NCBI RefSeq assembly: GCF_013426895.1
Contig: NZ_AP023175.1
Location: 310,001-374,000 of the forward strand
DNA from: Paraburkholderia largidicola
GTDB taxonomy: Bacteria > Pseudomonadota > Gammaproteobacteria > Burkholderiales > Burkholderiaceae
Direction: 5' to 3'
DNA length: 64,000 nucleotides
In this document: positions 54,001 to 64,000 of the stretch, one piece after another
Layout of the letters: each line of letters opens with the position of its first letter
Position numbering within the stretch: position 1 is the stretch's first letter
The notes under the pieces: generated by a model
What the model saw: only the letters and a program-made list of their open reading frames with translations
The model's database searches: none
Told to the model about the DNA's origin: nothing
Program-made: the position numbers and the translations under genes

Positions 54001-54296
54001 CCGATCTGGAAGTAGGCGTTGATCGTCAGGTTACCCGTCGAGGAGCTCGACGAGCTCATGTAGATCATGTTGTCGGCGCCGTTGACCTGCTGCTCGATCG
54101 GCGCGGCGACGTTGTTGGCGACCACGTCGGCGCTGGCGCCCGGGTAGGTGGCGGAGATCGTGATCTGCGGCGGCGTGATGTCGGGATACTGCGCGGTGGG
54201 CAGCGCGAGCATGCACAGCGCGCCGCCCAGCGTGATGACGATCGAGATGACCGAGGCGAAGATCGGCCGGTCGATGCAGAAGTGGGAGATGTTCAT
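51021..54296 (-). CDS. RND multidrug efflux pump, AcrB/MexB type
   Basis: A 1091-residue inner-membrane pump. MNISHFCIDRPIFASVISI starts TM1; GIVVDDAIVVIENVERNM in TM4 carries the two adjacent Asp of the proton relay. The HAE1-type length fits drug and solvent efflux. The last 45 residues are a Pro/Gly-rich tail beyond AcrB. It lies 39 bp after the adaptor gene. No TetR-type repressor gene is adjacent, which is unusual for such operons. Confidence 0.95.
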   Translation of the reverse strand: MNISHFCIDRPIFASVISIVITLGGALCMLALPTAQYPDITPPQITISATYPGASADVVANNVAAPIEQQVNGADNMIYMSSSSSSTGNLTINAYFQIGTNPELAQVDVQNRVNLALPQLPQSVTNQGVQVQKKSQAFMMVIAIYSPSERYDATYIANYANVYVLDALKRIPGANQSSIFGTPDYAMRIWLRPDRMAQLGITAADVQRAVANQNQQFAVGRLGQSPTGAPVEQSFAVTTTGRLTEPDEFENIIIRAQSGGAAIVRLKDIGRAELGQKDYSIRSRFQGKPATVLAVYQQPGANALDVSKQVRATLAEMKKTFPEGIDYEIAMDTTEFTRASITDVVHTFFEAVVLVVIVVFVFLQSLRATLIPVLAVPVSIVGTFMGMEALGFSINMLTLFGMVLAIGIVVDDAIVVIENVERNMTVHKLAPKDAAKQAMDEVAGPVVAIVLVLCAVFVPVAFLGGITGQMYKQFAITIAISVVISGIVALTLSPALAALLLKPGHHEKKGFFRWFDNQFARMTAGYTRAVRLIIKRFVIALLLFVGMIVLAVLMMRDIPTAFLPPEDQGYLLGAVIMPDAASLDRTGQVSDRVSEYFMKQPAVGSITTVDGFSILDSQNKNNSSTFFVGFKSFEERYSSANIRTQNARAVLVDAYKTLSQIREGIVVPLNPPSIPGLGTTGGTEMWIQSKGDATIAQFAAVVDDFVAKAKQRPELTGVTSTFNANSQQLLVDVDRDKAETLGVPVQDVYSAMQTMFGSLYVSQFNRSSRLWQVILQAEPSYRLKPDDLAQIFVRSSNGSMVPLKSVVTSHYVTGPDLITRFNNFPAVKITANAAPGYASGQVITALEEVGAQMPSEYGVAWSGEAFEAKQSGGTSGLVFVFGLIMVFLILAAQYEKWSLPFGVLMAVPFALFGALLAILLRGLNNDVYFQIGLTMLVALAAKNAILIFEFAVLNRESGKSVFDATMTAAEERLRPIVMTSLAFILGCVPLAIATGASANSRHSIGTGVIGGMLGATAIAVFFIPMFFYVLETMSERSEKKKAKKAGDVPPSAPGSGTGPMSGEPSKVPPSAGGPKVGGGPTTNPSAPREGD

Positions 54297-54335
54297 CGGG
54301 TCGGGGTGCGCCGGATGGCGTCGCTCGTCATCGGG

Positions 54336-55667
54336 TCATCGGGTCGTCGGCTCATGGCTGACGCCGCCGCTGGCCGGGCGCGCCTGGGCCAGCGTGGCGG
54401 CGGGCGCAAACGCGGCGGCGGCGCTCGCCGCAGGCGGCGCGGAGGCGGGCGTGGCAGGCGTACCGGGTGCACCCGGCGTGCCGCCAGACGGCGCACTCAC
54501 CACCTTGACCTGCGCATCCGACGACACGCGGATCGCACCATCGACCACCACGCGCTCGCCCGCCTTCAGCCCTTCGTTGACGAACCAGTCGTCGCCGTGC
54601 CAGTCGCCCACCTCGACCACCCGCTGATGCGGCTTCGAGTCCTGGTCGAGCACCCACACGAAGTGGCTCTTCGCGCCCTGCAGCACCGCGCGCTGCGGCA
54701 CGAGGATCGCGTTGGGGCGCACCGCGCCCGACACCTTCGCGCGCACGAACTGCCCCGGGCGCAGCGTGCCCTTCGGATTGGCGAAGCTCGCGCGCACGAG
54801 GAAGGTGCCCGTGTCCTGGCTGAACGCGGGGTTCGTGAAGTCGATGCGGCCCTGCTGCGGATAGACCGAGCCATCGGCCTGGATGACCGTCACGTCGAAC
54901 TGGTTGTCGGGCGGAAAGCGCAGCAGGCCCTTGGCGACCTGGTCGCGATAGCGCAGCAGTTCGTTCTCGGAGATGCTGAAGTTCACCCACATCGGATCGA
55001 GCTGGTAGACGTAGGTGAGCAGCCCCGACTGGTTCGGCGTCACGTAGCTGCCGTCCTGCACGCGCGCGAAGCTCGACAGCCCCTGCAGCGGCGAGCGGAT
55101 CGTGCAGTAGCTCAGGTTCAGCTCGGCCGTGCGCACCTCGCCCTGCGCGGCGATCACGGCGGCTTCGGCCTGTTTCTCGTTGCCGGTGGCGTCGTCGAGG
55201 TCCTTCTTGCTCAAGGCGTTCTGCGCGGCCAGCGGGATCACGCGGGCGAGATTCTGCTTGGTGACGAGTAACCGCGCCTGCTGCTGCGCGAGCGCGCCCC
55301 TGGCGGACTGCAGCGCGGCCTCGAAGGGCTTCTTGTCCATCACGAACAGCACCTGGCCGTCCTTGACGAGTGAGCCCTCGGTGTACATGCGCCGCTCGAG
55401 GAAGCCGTCGACGCGCGCACGAATCTCGACTTCGCGCGAACTCTGCGTCTGCGCGGTGAACTCGAAATCGACAGGGGTTTCCTGCTGTCGCACCGTGACG
55501 ACGGTGACTTCGACAGTCGGGCGTGGGGGTTCGGTGGGGGCTTTTTTGCAGGCGGTGAGCGATGCCAGTGCCAGCAGCGCGAGCGGCAGAAGCAGCCGCT
55601 TGCGCGCCGGAAGTTTTTTCACAGCAAGACTGCGGCAGTTCGCTAGCCGATACGACAAAGACGCCAT
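54336..55667 (-). CDS. RND efflux periplasmic adaptor, AcrA/MexA type
   Basis: A 443-residue membrane-fusion lipoprotein. A signal ends ALASLTAC. The barrel-sandwich half-motif VEIRARVDGFLERRMYTEGSLVKDGQVLFVMD is followed by a coiled-coil hairpin, the second lipoyl half (LSYCTIRSPLQGLSS) and a beta-barrel. The last 60 residues are an Ala/Pro/Gly-rich tail. GGAGG lies six bases before the ATG at 55667. First gene of the adaptor-pump-channel-pqiB operon. Confidence 0.93.
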   Translation of the reverse strand: MASLSYRLANCRSLAVKKLPARKRLLLPLALLALASLTACKKAPTEPPRPTVEVTVVTVRQQETPVDFEFTAQTQSSREVEIRARVDGFLERRMYTEGSLVKDGQVLFVMDKKPFEAALQSARGALAQQQARLLVTKQNLARVIPLAAQNALSKKDLDDATGNEKQAEAAVIAAQGEVRTAELNLSYCTIRSPLQGLSSFARVQDGSYVTPNQSGLLTYVYQLDPMWVNFSISENELLRYRDQVAKGLLRFPPDNQFDVTVIQADGSVYPQQGRIDFTNPAFSQDTGTFLVRASFANPKGTLRPGQFVRAKVSGAVRPNAILVPQRAVLQGAKSHFVWVLDQDSKPHQRVVEVGDWHGDDWFVNEGLKAGERVVVDGAIRVSSDAQVKVVSAPSGGTPGAPGTPATPASAPPAASAAAAFAPAATLAQARPASGGVSHEPTTR

Positions 55668-56117
55668 GAGCGCCTCCCCATTCAAGCTACTACGTGCCAT
55701 GCATCACGCGACAGCATGAACACACGCTCGCGCGCCGCGCGGACCGGCAGCCAGGTTCGAATTGTGTTGACGGGCCAAAACACTGCCAGTCGCTTTACAG
55801 CATCGAGGGTCTCGTTCGCGCCGTTCCCGCGTTAGCCGCCGGGCGGGCGGCAACGTCCAGACGAATACTCAGCTCCGCAACCTCGAACGGCATGTGTGCG
55901 CACGCGCGGCGGCCGAAAGCGCGGGCTTCACGCAGCGAGTATCTGGCAACGACCCGGCCCGCACCATTGGACTTTGGTCCAATACCGATCCCCGAAATCG
56001 TGCATTACGCTGCTCAGAACGCTGGACGCCTGATACGACACACACCACACATGCGCTCCGAACGTCCGTTCACGCTTCATCACGTGAACGGACCCTGGCG
56101 AACGAGAGGGCCAGGCG
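55668..56117. other. Divergent intergenic region between the RND operon and the TAXI gene
   Basis: These 450 bp contain no convincing gene. A perfect dyad ATTGGAC-TTTG-GTCCAAT lies at 55966-55983 and is a candidate operator for either side. No TetR-like repressor gene is present in or near the gap. Confidence 0.5.
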
Positions 56118-57458
56118 ATGCCCAGGGATAACCCAGCGCTTCACCGCATCCAGAAGCCACCCGTCACGCCACGGCGCAGGTGGCTTTTCGCCGTTGGTGG
56201 CGTCGTCGCGCTAGCGGCGCTGGGCTGGGGACTGTATGCCGTCATCGAGCCGGCTTTCCAGACCCGCATCGTCATCACGACGGGCGCGGACAAGGGCATT
56301 TATCGCGGCTTTGCGGAGCGCTATGCGCCGATCCTCAAACGCGACGGCGTGACGCTCGATATCCGCAGTTCATCCGGTTCCGTCGAGAACTACGAGCGGC
56401 TCAAAGACTCCACGAGCGAATATCAGGTGGGCTTCGTTCAATCGGGCACCACCGTGCCGCAGGAAACCGATCGTCTGGAAACGATTGCCGCCGTTTCGTA
56501 TGAACCGATCTGGGTTTTCTACCGTGACGCACAGACCATCAACCGCCTTGCGCAACTGCGCGGCAAACGGATCGGCATCGGCGTGCCGGGCAGCGGACTT
56601 CTGGAGGTGTCGCGGGTCTTGCTCGGCTACAGCGATATCACGCGTGACAACACCCAGCTGTTCGAAATGGATGCGTCGAAAGCCTGGCGCTGCCTCGAAG
56701 ACGGCTGTCTCGATGCAGCGTTTTTCATCGGCAGGCCGGATGCGCCGATGCAGCAGATGTTGCTGAAAAGCGATTTGAAGCTGATGAGCTTCGCTCAGGC
56801 GGACGCGCTGGTGCAGAAATTCCCGTCGCTGAAGAAGGTGACGTTCCCGCGCGCCTCCACCAGCATCGTCGACGATCGCCCGCAAACGGACGTCACGCTG
56901 CTGGCCGCGACGGCGCTACTGGTCGCGAAGGACACGTTGCATCCCGCGCTCGTCTATCTGCTGCTCGACGCAGCCAGAACCGCGCATGCGGGCGAGGACT
57001 ATTTCACGCCGCTCGGCACCTTCCCCAATCTGAATACCGAAGAATTCCCCGTCTCCAGCGAGAGCGAGCGTTACTTCAAATCGGGACGTCCGTTCCTGCA
57101 GCGCTACCTGCCGTTCTGGCTCGCGAGCTTCGTCGAACGGCGCCTGCTGATTCTCGTGCCGTTCATGGCCGTGCTGATCGGGCTGGTGCAGGCGCTGCCG
57201 CGGATCCTGGAGTCGCGCGTGAAGAAGCGCTTCGTGGTCTGGTATCGCGAACTCAAATCGCTGGAAGACGAAATCTGGAAGACCGCGCAGCCGTCCGCAC
57301 ACCAGCTCGCGCAATGGCACAACGAACTCGAGAGCATCGACGCGCAGGCGAGCCAGATACGCGTGCCGACGCGTTACCTGCACGACGTCTATGCGCTCAA
57401 GCAGGCGATCAGCGTGGTGCGGCACCGCATCTCGCGGGCGGCGGGATCGGACGGTTAG
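56118..57458 (+). CDS. TAXI-family solute-binding protein, membrane-anchored
   Basis: A 446-residue protein. An N-terminal helix (about 22-44) anchors a periplasmic TAXI domain: IVITTGADKGIYRGFAERYAPILKRDG, then RIGIGVPGSGLLEVSRVLL. A second helix (about 335-355) is followed by a cytoplasmic coiled-coil-like end (ELKSLEDEIWKT...LARW-type). TAXI proteins normally feed a TRAP transporter; no permease gene is adjacent, so this one may act as a sensor or adaptor. Confidence 0.86.
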   Translation: MPRDNPALHRIQKPPVTPRRRWLFAVGGVVALAALGWGLYAVIEPAFQTRIVITTGADKGIYRGFAERYAPILKRDGVTLDIRSSSGSVENYERLKDSTSEYQVGFVQSGTTVPQETDRLETIAAVSYEPIWVFYRDAQTINRLAQLRGKRIGIGVPGSGLLEVSRVLLGYSDITRDNTQLFEMDASKAWRCLEDGCLDAAFFIGRPDAPMQQMLLKSDLKLMSFAQADALVQKFPSLKKVTFPRASTSIVDDRPQTDVTLLAATALLVAKDTLHPALVYLLLDAARTAHAGEDYFTPLGTFPNLNTEEFPVSSESERYFKSGRPFLQRYLPFWLASFVERRLLILVPFMAVLIGLVQALPRILESRVKKRFVVWYRELKSLEDEIWKTAQPSAHQLAQWHNELESIDAQASQIRVPTRYLHDVYALKQAISVVRHRISRAAGSDG

Positions 57459-57568
57459 CGCGGGCAATCGTGCCGTGACTCAGCGGAGACAACGGGAGTT
57501 GGGCGAAGTCCCTTGCGCGCGGCATGCTCGACGTGCTGATCCGCGCGGGCCTGATCCATTCTCGCGAT

Positions 57569-59281
57569 CTAGAACTTCTCCGACGCGCCGTCTGCCTGAT
57601 CCGTCGCGTGAAGCGCTCGCCACGCCGCGAGCGCTTCTTCGAGGTTGAAGAACATCCGACCACGACCCAACGTCGTGCCAAGCGACGAGAGCTGAACCGC
57701 CGCGAGCACGCCGGGATTGAGGTGCACGAGCCAGGTCGCGATGCCCCGCTCGCGCTGCCTTTTCTCGGCTTCGATCAGCATCTTGAGCGCGGTGTATTCG
57801 AGATCGAACACGGCGCTCATCTCCAGAATGACGACCTTTGGCTGCGCCTCGTCGATCAGCGGCCGCAGCTTCTGCGCAATGTGCTCCGCGTTGGCAAAGA
57901 ACACACGTCCTTCCACCCGCACGACCAGAAGCCCCGGGAACACCTCATCGTCGGGATGCTCGTCCGATACGGGGCGGAACACGTTAGTGCCCAGCTTGCG
58001 ACGCAGCACGTAGACGGGCGGATCGGCGACCTGATGCGCGAGCGCCACCAGCGACACGACAATCGCCACAAGGATGCCCTGCAAGGTGCCGAGCAGCACG
58101 ACGCCCGCCAGCGCGGCCAGCGCCCAGAGGAATTCGGTGCGACGTATTCGCAGAATCGCGCGGAAATCGGCCGGGCTGAACAGGCCGATCGAATAGACGA
58201 TCACCACGGCGGCCAGCGTCGCGTGCGGCATCAGACCGATCAACGGCGCGAGCAGCAGCATCGTGCCGAGCGTGACGGCCGCCGTGACGAGCTGGGCGAA
58301 TTGCGAGCGCGCGCCTGCCAGCCGGTTGACGGCCGTCTGGCTCGTGCCGCCGCCCGCGGGCATCGAGCCGAGCCAGGCGCCTGCGGCATTGCCGAGTCCC
58401 GTGGCGAACAGTTCGCGGTTCGGCTTCGGCATGGGTTCGCCATTGTCCGCAAACGCGCGCCCGGCCGCGATCGTCTCGGTGAAGCTCATCAGCGCGATGC
58501 CGGCCGCGTCCTTCCAGAGCGCGCCGACCAGCGAGAAATCGGGCACCACGACAGAGGGCAAACCCGTCGGAATATGGCCGACCAGGCCGACGCCATGCGC
58601 AGGCAGGCCCAGCAGCACCACCGCGCCGATCCCGCAGGCGACGGCGATCAAGGGCGCGGGCGCGCGCGGATAGAAGTGCTCGAAAGCCACGAGAATGACG
58701 ATCGTCGCCACGCCGACGGCCACCGTCCACCACGACGCGTCGGGAATGCCCATCACCAGGGCCGCGACGTTGTGAAAAAACGAACCCTTTTCCGGGTGGA
58801 TGCCGAACAGCTTCGGCAACTGATCCAGCACGATGACGACGGCGATCCCCGCCTTGAAGCCCGTCAGAACAGGATCGGAAATGAAGTTGGCGACGAACCC
58901 GAGGCGCAGCAGCGCGGCCAGCGCAAGCATGCCGCCGACGAGCAGCGTGAGCGTCGCCGTGGCGCGCATCAGCTCGGCCGTCTGGCCGCCGGGAACGGCC
59001 TGCGCGAGCGCGGCGGCCGTCAGGATGGCGAGCGTGGCGCTGGTGCTGACGCTGAGCGGCCGAGACGTGCCGAACAGGGCGTAGATCACCATCGGCACGA
59101 AGGCGGTGTACAGCCCGACTTCGATGGGCAGCCCGGCCACGGAGGCATAGGCGAGGGCCTTGGGCAGCACGACGGCCGCCGCAGTGACGCCGGCGACGAC
59201 GTCCGGCTTGATCCATTCCTTGCGATACCCGTGCATCCAGTCGAGCACGGGTATCCGCAGATGGCTGGCAACGTGTCCCAT
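57569..59281 (-). CDS. SulP-family anion transporter with STAS domain
   Basis: A 570-residue inner-membrane transporter. AAAVVLPKALAYASVAGLPIEVGLYTA and TSRPLSVSTSATLAIL are SulP signatures. The membrane part ends near residue 415; the STAS domain (about 440-555) has VVRVEGRVFFANAEHI and VVILEMSAVFDLEYTALKML. It may carry sulfate, bicarbonate or dicarboxylates; the substrate is not readable. Convergent with the TAXI gene. Confidence 0.92.
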   Translation of the reverse strand: MGHVASHLRIPVLDWMHGYRKEWIKPDVVAGVTAAAVVLPKALAYASVAGLPIEVGLYTAFVPMVIYALFGTSRPLSVSTSATLAILTAAALAQAVPGGQTAELMRATATLTLLVGGMLALAALLRLGFVANFISDPVLTGFKAGIAVVIVLDQLPKLFGIHPEKGSFFHNVAALVMGIPDASWWTVAVGVATIVILVAFEHFYPRAPAPLIAVACGIGAVVLLGLPAHGVGLVGHIPTGLPSVVVPDFSLVGALWKDAAGIALMSFTETIAAGRAFADNGEPMPKPNRELFATGLGNAAGAWLGSMPAGGGTSQTAVNRLAGARSQFAQLVTAAVTLGTMLLLAPLIGLMPHATLAAVVIVYSIGLFSPADFRAILRIRRTEFLWALAALAGVVLLGTLQGILVAIVVSLVALAHQVADPPVYVLRRKLGTNVFRPVSDEHPDDEVFPGLLVVRVEGRVFFANAEHIAQKLRPLIDEAQPKVVILEMSAVFDLEYTALKMLIEAEKRQRERGIATWLVHLNPGVLAAVQLSSLGTTLGRGRMFFNLEEALAAWRALHATDQADGASEKF

Positions 59282-59496
59282 GTTCGCGAGGCCTCCGCAT
59301 TTCAGTCGGCGACGGTGCGGCTATCGACTACGTAACAGCTCAGGTTGACGCGGGGCGCACGGGTTTTCCGCTGCGATTGTCGCGAGGTTTCCCGTGCGGG
59401 CGCGGATGTGCGTAGTGTAGGCCATCGGCCCCGGCGCGCATCGACTTTGCGGCGTGCAGTAAGATGCTAGGTTCACCAGACCACGAGCCGCCCACG

Positions 59497-59946
59497 ATGG
59501 ACAGTGTTTTCCCGTTCGACCAGGCCCAGTTGCTCGCCGAATACGCCGATCTGCGGCAGCGCGCGGCCGCGCTCGACGAGCAGGTGCCGGCTTGCCTGCA
59601 GCGCATTTCCGACAAACTGCCCCGGATCAGCGGCGAATCCGAGCTTGCGGATCATTACCGGAGCCTGCTGGTCGGCGCGCGCAGCAAGGCGCTGGTGTCG
59701 ATCGAGAACTACCACGAGGCGATTCCCTACCTGCAGACGGCGGAATCGCTGATCGCACAACTGAACGGTCATGCGGACGGGCAAGCCGAAGCGCGCGGCG
59801 AATTGCTGGACCGTCTCGACGAGCTGATCGACGCCGCCGTGGGCATGATCGATCTGGCCGAGCAATGTTACGGTGACGCGCGGGCGACCGATCCCGACGC
59901 CGTGCCGCCGTCGCTTCTGGACGATCCGCTGCACCCGGATGCCTGA
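59497..59946 (+). CDS. Hypothetical helical protein
   Basis: A 149-residue soluble protein, predicted mostly helical with heptad-like spacing (QAQLLAEYADLRQRAAALDEQ, LIAQLNGHADGQAEAR). No known domain. The ATG at 59497 is preferred over one 11 codons upstream because the upstream residues are Pro-rich and poorly conserved in style. It is followed by argG, 111 bp away. Confidence 0.7.
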   Translation: MDSVFPFDQAQLLAEYADLRQRAAALDEQVPACLQRISDKLPRISGESELADHYRSLLVGARSKALVSIENYHEAIPYLQTAESLIAQLNGHADGQAEARGELLDRLDELIDAAVGMIDLAEQCYGDARATDPDAVPPSLLDDPLHPDA

Positions 59947-61392
<1,446 letters not shown>

Positions 61393-61405
61393 GTCTGGCG
61401 GTTAG

Positions 61406-61463
61406 CGGGGCGGGTTTCGCGCGGGTGCTTCGTTCGTGAAGCTCGCGCGGCCCGCCCCGTTTT
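61406..61463 (+). terminator. Terminator of argG
   Basis: CGGGGCGGG (61406-61414) pairs with CCCGCCCCG (61451-61459), followed by TTTT. The long loop contains a nested CGCGCG and GCTTC/GAAGC hairpin. A separate perfect dyad ACGTGACG-CTG-CGTCACGT (61470-61488) lies next to the convergent DUF421 stop. Confidence 0.8.
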
Positions 61464-61487
61464 CCAGGTACGTGACGCTGCGTCACG

Positions 61488-62015
61488 TTACGTTGCCTGC
61501 GCATCCGTCCTTGCGTCATTGCGTTTCGCCTCTTTGCGAATCAGGCTCATCTGTCCATTGCGCTCAAGAATCGCGGCGTGCACGTCGCGCAGATCGAGCG
61601 CGTGAAGTTCGTGCCGCGCCGCCTCGAACACATCGGTGCGCGTAATCAGCGCCGCTGACATCTGACGGCTATTGAACTGTCCGTCGCGATACACCTCTCG
61701 TTCGACACCCACCACCAGCGATTCGAGCCACGGCGAGCGTACGCAACACCACGCGAGCGCGCGATGAATCAGCACGATCACCAGCGATGCCGCGAGCGTC
61801 GGCACCACGGGCGATGCGCCGATGATGACGCGGCTCAGCGTGGCGCCGAGCAGGATTGCGACCACGTAGTCGAACGGTGAGCGTTGTCCAAACGACCGCC
61901 TGCCCGAAATGCGGATCAACACGAGCGTCGCGAAGAACACGACGATCGCGCGCATGGCTGTCTGCAAGGCGGTGAGGTCCTTGCCTTCGCCGAATAGCGT
62001 GATGATCACGTCCAT
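61488..62015 (-). CDS. DUF421 (YetF-like) membrane protein
   Basis: A 175-residue protein with three membrane helices in the first 90 residues, including [29 protein letters not shown], the core of DUF421. A cytoplasmic alpha/beta domain follows. Role unknown; members are often linked to envelope stress or sporulation. Divergent from the phosphoketolase gene, with 174 bp between them. Confidence 0.88.
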   Translation of the reverse strand: MDVIITLFGEGKDLTALQTAMRAIVVFFATLVLIRISGRRSFGQRSPFDYVVAILLGATLSRVIIGASPVVPTLAASLVIVLIHRALAWCCVRSPWLESLVVGVEREVYRDGQFNSRQMSAALITRTDVFEAARHELHALDLRDVHAAILERNGQMSLIRKEAKRNDARTDAQAT

Positions 62016-62189
62016 GGTGTGTCTCCTTTCTTTGATCCATGCGTGCCGATTGCAGGCAATACAACGGGTTTTGCAATCGTTGTGCCGCCTGCGTCAAAGA
62101 CAGATGGATTCGCAATGGACATACGCAAAGCACCTTCTATGATTAGGAAGGCACTGCGTACCGCGAAACCTCTGCAATGGAGACGCTCA

Positions 62190-64000
62190 ATGGACGACAC
62201 CCGCCTGCAAACCACGCCGTTGCAAGCCGATGAACTGCGCAACATGGACCGCTTCTGGCGGGCTTGCAATTACCTGTCCGCTGGCATGATTTACCTGCGC
62301 GCGAACCCGCTGTTGCGCGAACCGCTGAAGCCTGAGCACATCAAGCGACGCTTGCTGGGACATTGGGGCTCCGATCCCGGACAGAGCTTCGTGCTCGTGC
62401 ATCTGAACCGGGTCATCAGGCAACGAGATCTGAACGTGATCTTTCTCTCGGGGCCGGGCCACGGCGCACCTGCGACGCTCGCACACAGCTATCTGGAAGG
62501 GCGCTATTCGGAGATCTATCCGGATCGCGGCGAAACGGAAGAGGGCATGGGGCGCCTCTTCAAGCTCTTTTCGTTTCCGGGCGGCATCGGCTCGCATTGC
62601 ACACCCGAAACGCCGGGCTCGATTCATGAGGGCGGCGAACTCGGCTATAGCCTGTCGCATGGCTATGGCGCGGCGTTCGACAATCCTGACCTGATCGTCA
62701 CGGTGATGATCGGCGATGGCGAGGCGGAAACCGGGCCGCTTGCGACCTCGTGGCATTCGAACAAATTCCTGAATCCGGCGCGCGATGGCGCGGTGTTGCC
62801 CGTTCTGCATCTGAACGGCTACAAGATCGCCAACCCGACCATACTCGCGCGCATTCCGCGCGAAGAACTCGAAGCGCTATTGACGGGTTACGGTTACAAG
62901 CCGTGGTTCGTCGAAGGCGACGAGCCCGAGAAGATGCATCAGCAGATGGCGGCGACGCTGGACGAGTGCATCGACGAGATTCGTGCGATCCAGCAACGTG
63001 CGCGTCAGGAAGGCCATATTCAGCGGCCACGCTGGCCGATGATCGTGCTCCGGTCGCCGAAGGGCTGGACAGGGCCGCGCGAATTCGGCGGACACAAGAT
63101 AGAGGGCTCGTGGCGGGCGCACCAGGTGCCCGTCGCCGATCCGGCGAGCAACAGCAAGAGTCTGAAGCTCGTCGAGGAATGGCTGCGCAGCTACGAGCCG
63201 GAAAAACTCTTCGACGAAACGGGGCGGCTGGTTCCCGAGTTGCGCGCGCTCGCGCCCGAAGGGCCGCGGCGCATCAGCGCCAATCCGCATGCGAACGGCG
63301 GAGCGTTGTGCAAGGCGCTGGATCTGCCGGACTTCGCCGGATACGCCGTCGACGTCGGCAAGCCCGCTACGAGCTACGTGTCGCCCACGGACGTGCTCGG
63401 CCAGTTTCTGCGCGACGTCATGCGCCGCAATATGACGAGCTTTCGCGTATTCGGCCCCGACGAAACCGCCAGCAACAAACTCACGGCGATTTACGAAGCA
63501 TCGCAGAAGACGTGGCTCGCGCAGATCGTCGAATCGGATAGCGACGGCGGCGATCTGTCCGCCGATGGCCGCGTGATGGAAATGCTGAGCGAGCATACGC
63601 TGGAAGGCTGGCTCGAAGGCTACACGCTGACGGGGCGGCACGGCCTCTTTGCGACGTACGAAGCATTCGTGCATGTGATCGATTCGATGTTCAACCAGCA
63701 CGCGAAATGGCTGGAAAAAGCCAAGCGTGAGTTGCGCTGGCGGCAGCCCGTGCCGTCGCTGAATCTGCTGATCACGTCGCTCGTATGGCGTCAGGACCAT
63801 AACGGCTTTACGCATCAGGACCCGGGTTTTCTGGATGTCGTGACGAACAAGAGTCCCGATGTCGTGCGCATCTATTTACCGCCCGACGCGAACTGCCTGT
63901 TGAGCGTCGCCGATCATTGTTTGCGGTCGCGCGACTACGTGAACGTGATCGTCGCCGACAAGCAGCCTCATTTGCAGTACCTGGACATGAAGTCGGCGAT
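62190..64000 (+). CDS. xfp: Phosphoketolase, partial (right edge)
   Basis: About 603 codons are visible and the frame is still open at the edge; the family is about 790-800 residues. It splits xylulose-5-phosphate or fructose-6-phosphate into acetyl-phosphate and an aldose phosphate using thiamine diphosphate. Visible motifs are GPGHGAPA, the ThDP-binding [19 protein letters not shown], and [10 protein letters not shown] near the edge. GGAG at 62179 precedes the ATG. An out-of-frame ATG lies 13 bases earlier. Confidence 0.95.
   Translation, partial: MDDTRLQTTPLQADELRNMDRFWRACNYLSAGMIYLRANPLLREPLKPEHIKRRLLGHWGSDPGQSFVLVHLNRVIRQRDLNVIFLSGPGHGAPATLAHSYLEGRYSEIYPDRGETEEGMGRLFKLFSFPGGIGSHCTPETPGSIHEGGELGYSLSHGYGAAFDNPDLIVTVMIGDGEAETGPLATSWHSNKFLNPARDGAVLPVLHLNGYKIANPTILARIPREELEALLTGYGYKPWFVEGDEPEKMHQQMAATLDECIDEIRAIQQRARQEGHIQRPRWPMIVLRSPKGWTGPREFGGHKIEGSWRAHQVPVADPASNSKSLKLVEEWLRSYEPEKLFDETGRLVPELRALAPEGPRRISANPHANGGALCKALDLPDFAGYAVDVGKPATSYVSPTDVLGQFLRDVMRRNMTSFRVFGPDETASNKLTAIYEASQKTWLAQIVESDSDGGDLSADGRVMEMLSEHTLEGWLEGYTLTGRHGLFATYEAFVHVIDSMFNQHAKWLEKAKRELRWRQPVPSLNLLITSLVWRQDHNGFTHQDPGFLDVVTNKSPDVVRIYLPPDANCLLSVADHCLRSRDYVNVIVADKQPHLQYLDMKSA

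Overview
This 64 kb window is GC-rich chromosomal DNA. Its gene content (E. coli-type argG, polyhydroxybutyrate and ketone-body enzymes, many LysR regulators, a MexAB-OprM-like pump, SulP, phosphoketolase) points to a beta-proteobacterium of the Burkholderiaceae, most likely Paraburkholderia or Burkholderia. That placement is inferred from gene families and composition, not from a marker gene. I saw no rRNA or tRNA gene, no insertion sequence, no prophage and no CRISPR array.

Layout. 0-9 kb: a sensor kinase and an OmpR-type regulator separated by a candidate small RNA, an HSL-type esterase, an MFS transporter with a LysR regulator, an FmdB/HNH pair divergent from a SLATT two-TM protein, and a PTS IIA-domain protein. 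8.8-19 kb: GST, YSC84 lipoprotein and universal stress protein; a DUF2760-Hsp70-Hsp70 operon divergent from a DUF3597 gene; exonuclease III with a tandem-repeat lysine-rich tail; a luciferase-like oxidoreductase. 19-25 kb is the most accessory-looking part: a small Imm-like membrane protein, a Nudix hydrolase, a 749-residue fusion of a trypsin-like protease with an S1/P1-nuclease/phospholipase-C-like zinc domain, and a complete HipBA toxin-antitoxin module with three evenly spaced operators.

25-35 kb: a phosphoesterase lipoprotein; an acetoacetate decarboxylase, 3-hydroxybutyrate dehydrogenase and patatin operon; a 42-residue ORF with its own promoter and terminator; LysE, DUF4239, Sir2-like and HPF-like genes; a NhaR-like LysR regulator divergent from terC. 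35-45 kb: a galactofuranose-type sugar ABC operon (ytfQ-ytfR-ytfT-yjfF) behind a 550 bp leader with two copies of one dyad 210 bp apart, then an AraC regulator, an NmrA-like oxidoreductase, a phasin and an intracellular PHB depolymerase.

45-64 kb: hypothetical and small secreted proteins, an RRM protein, PPK2, an RND efflux operon (adaptor, pump, outer-membrane channel) that ends in a PqiB-like MCE protein, a TAXI-type binding protein, a SulP transporter, argG, a DUF421 membrane protein, and a phosphoketolase that runs off the right edge.

The strongest leads are the protease-nuclease fusion (its zinc domain normally needs a free N-terminal Trp, so the protease half could be its activator), the HipBA operator array, the exonuclease III minisatellite tail, and the paired dyads upstream of the sugar operon.
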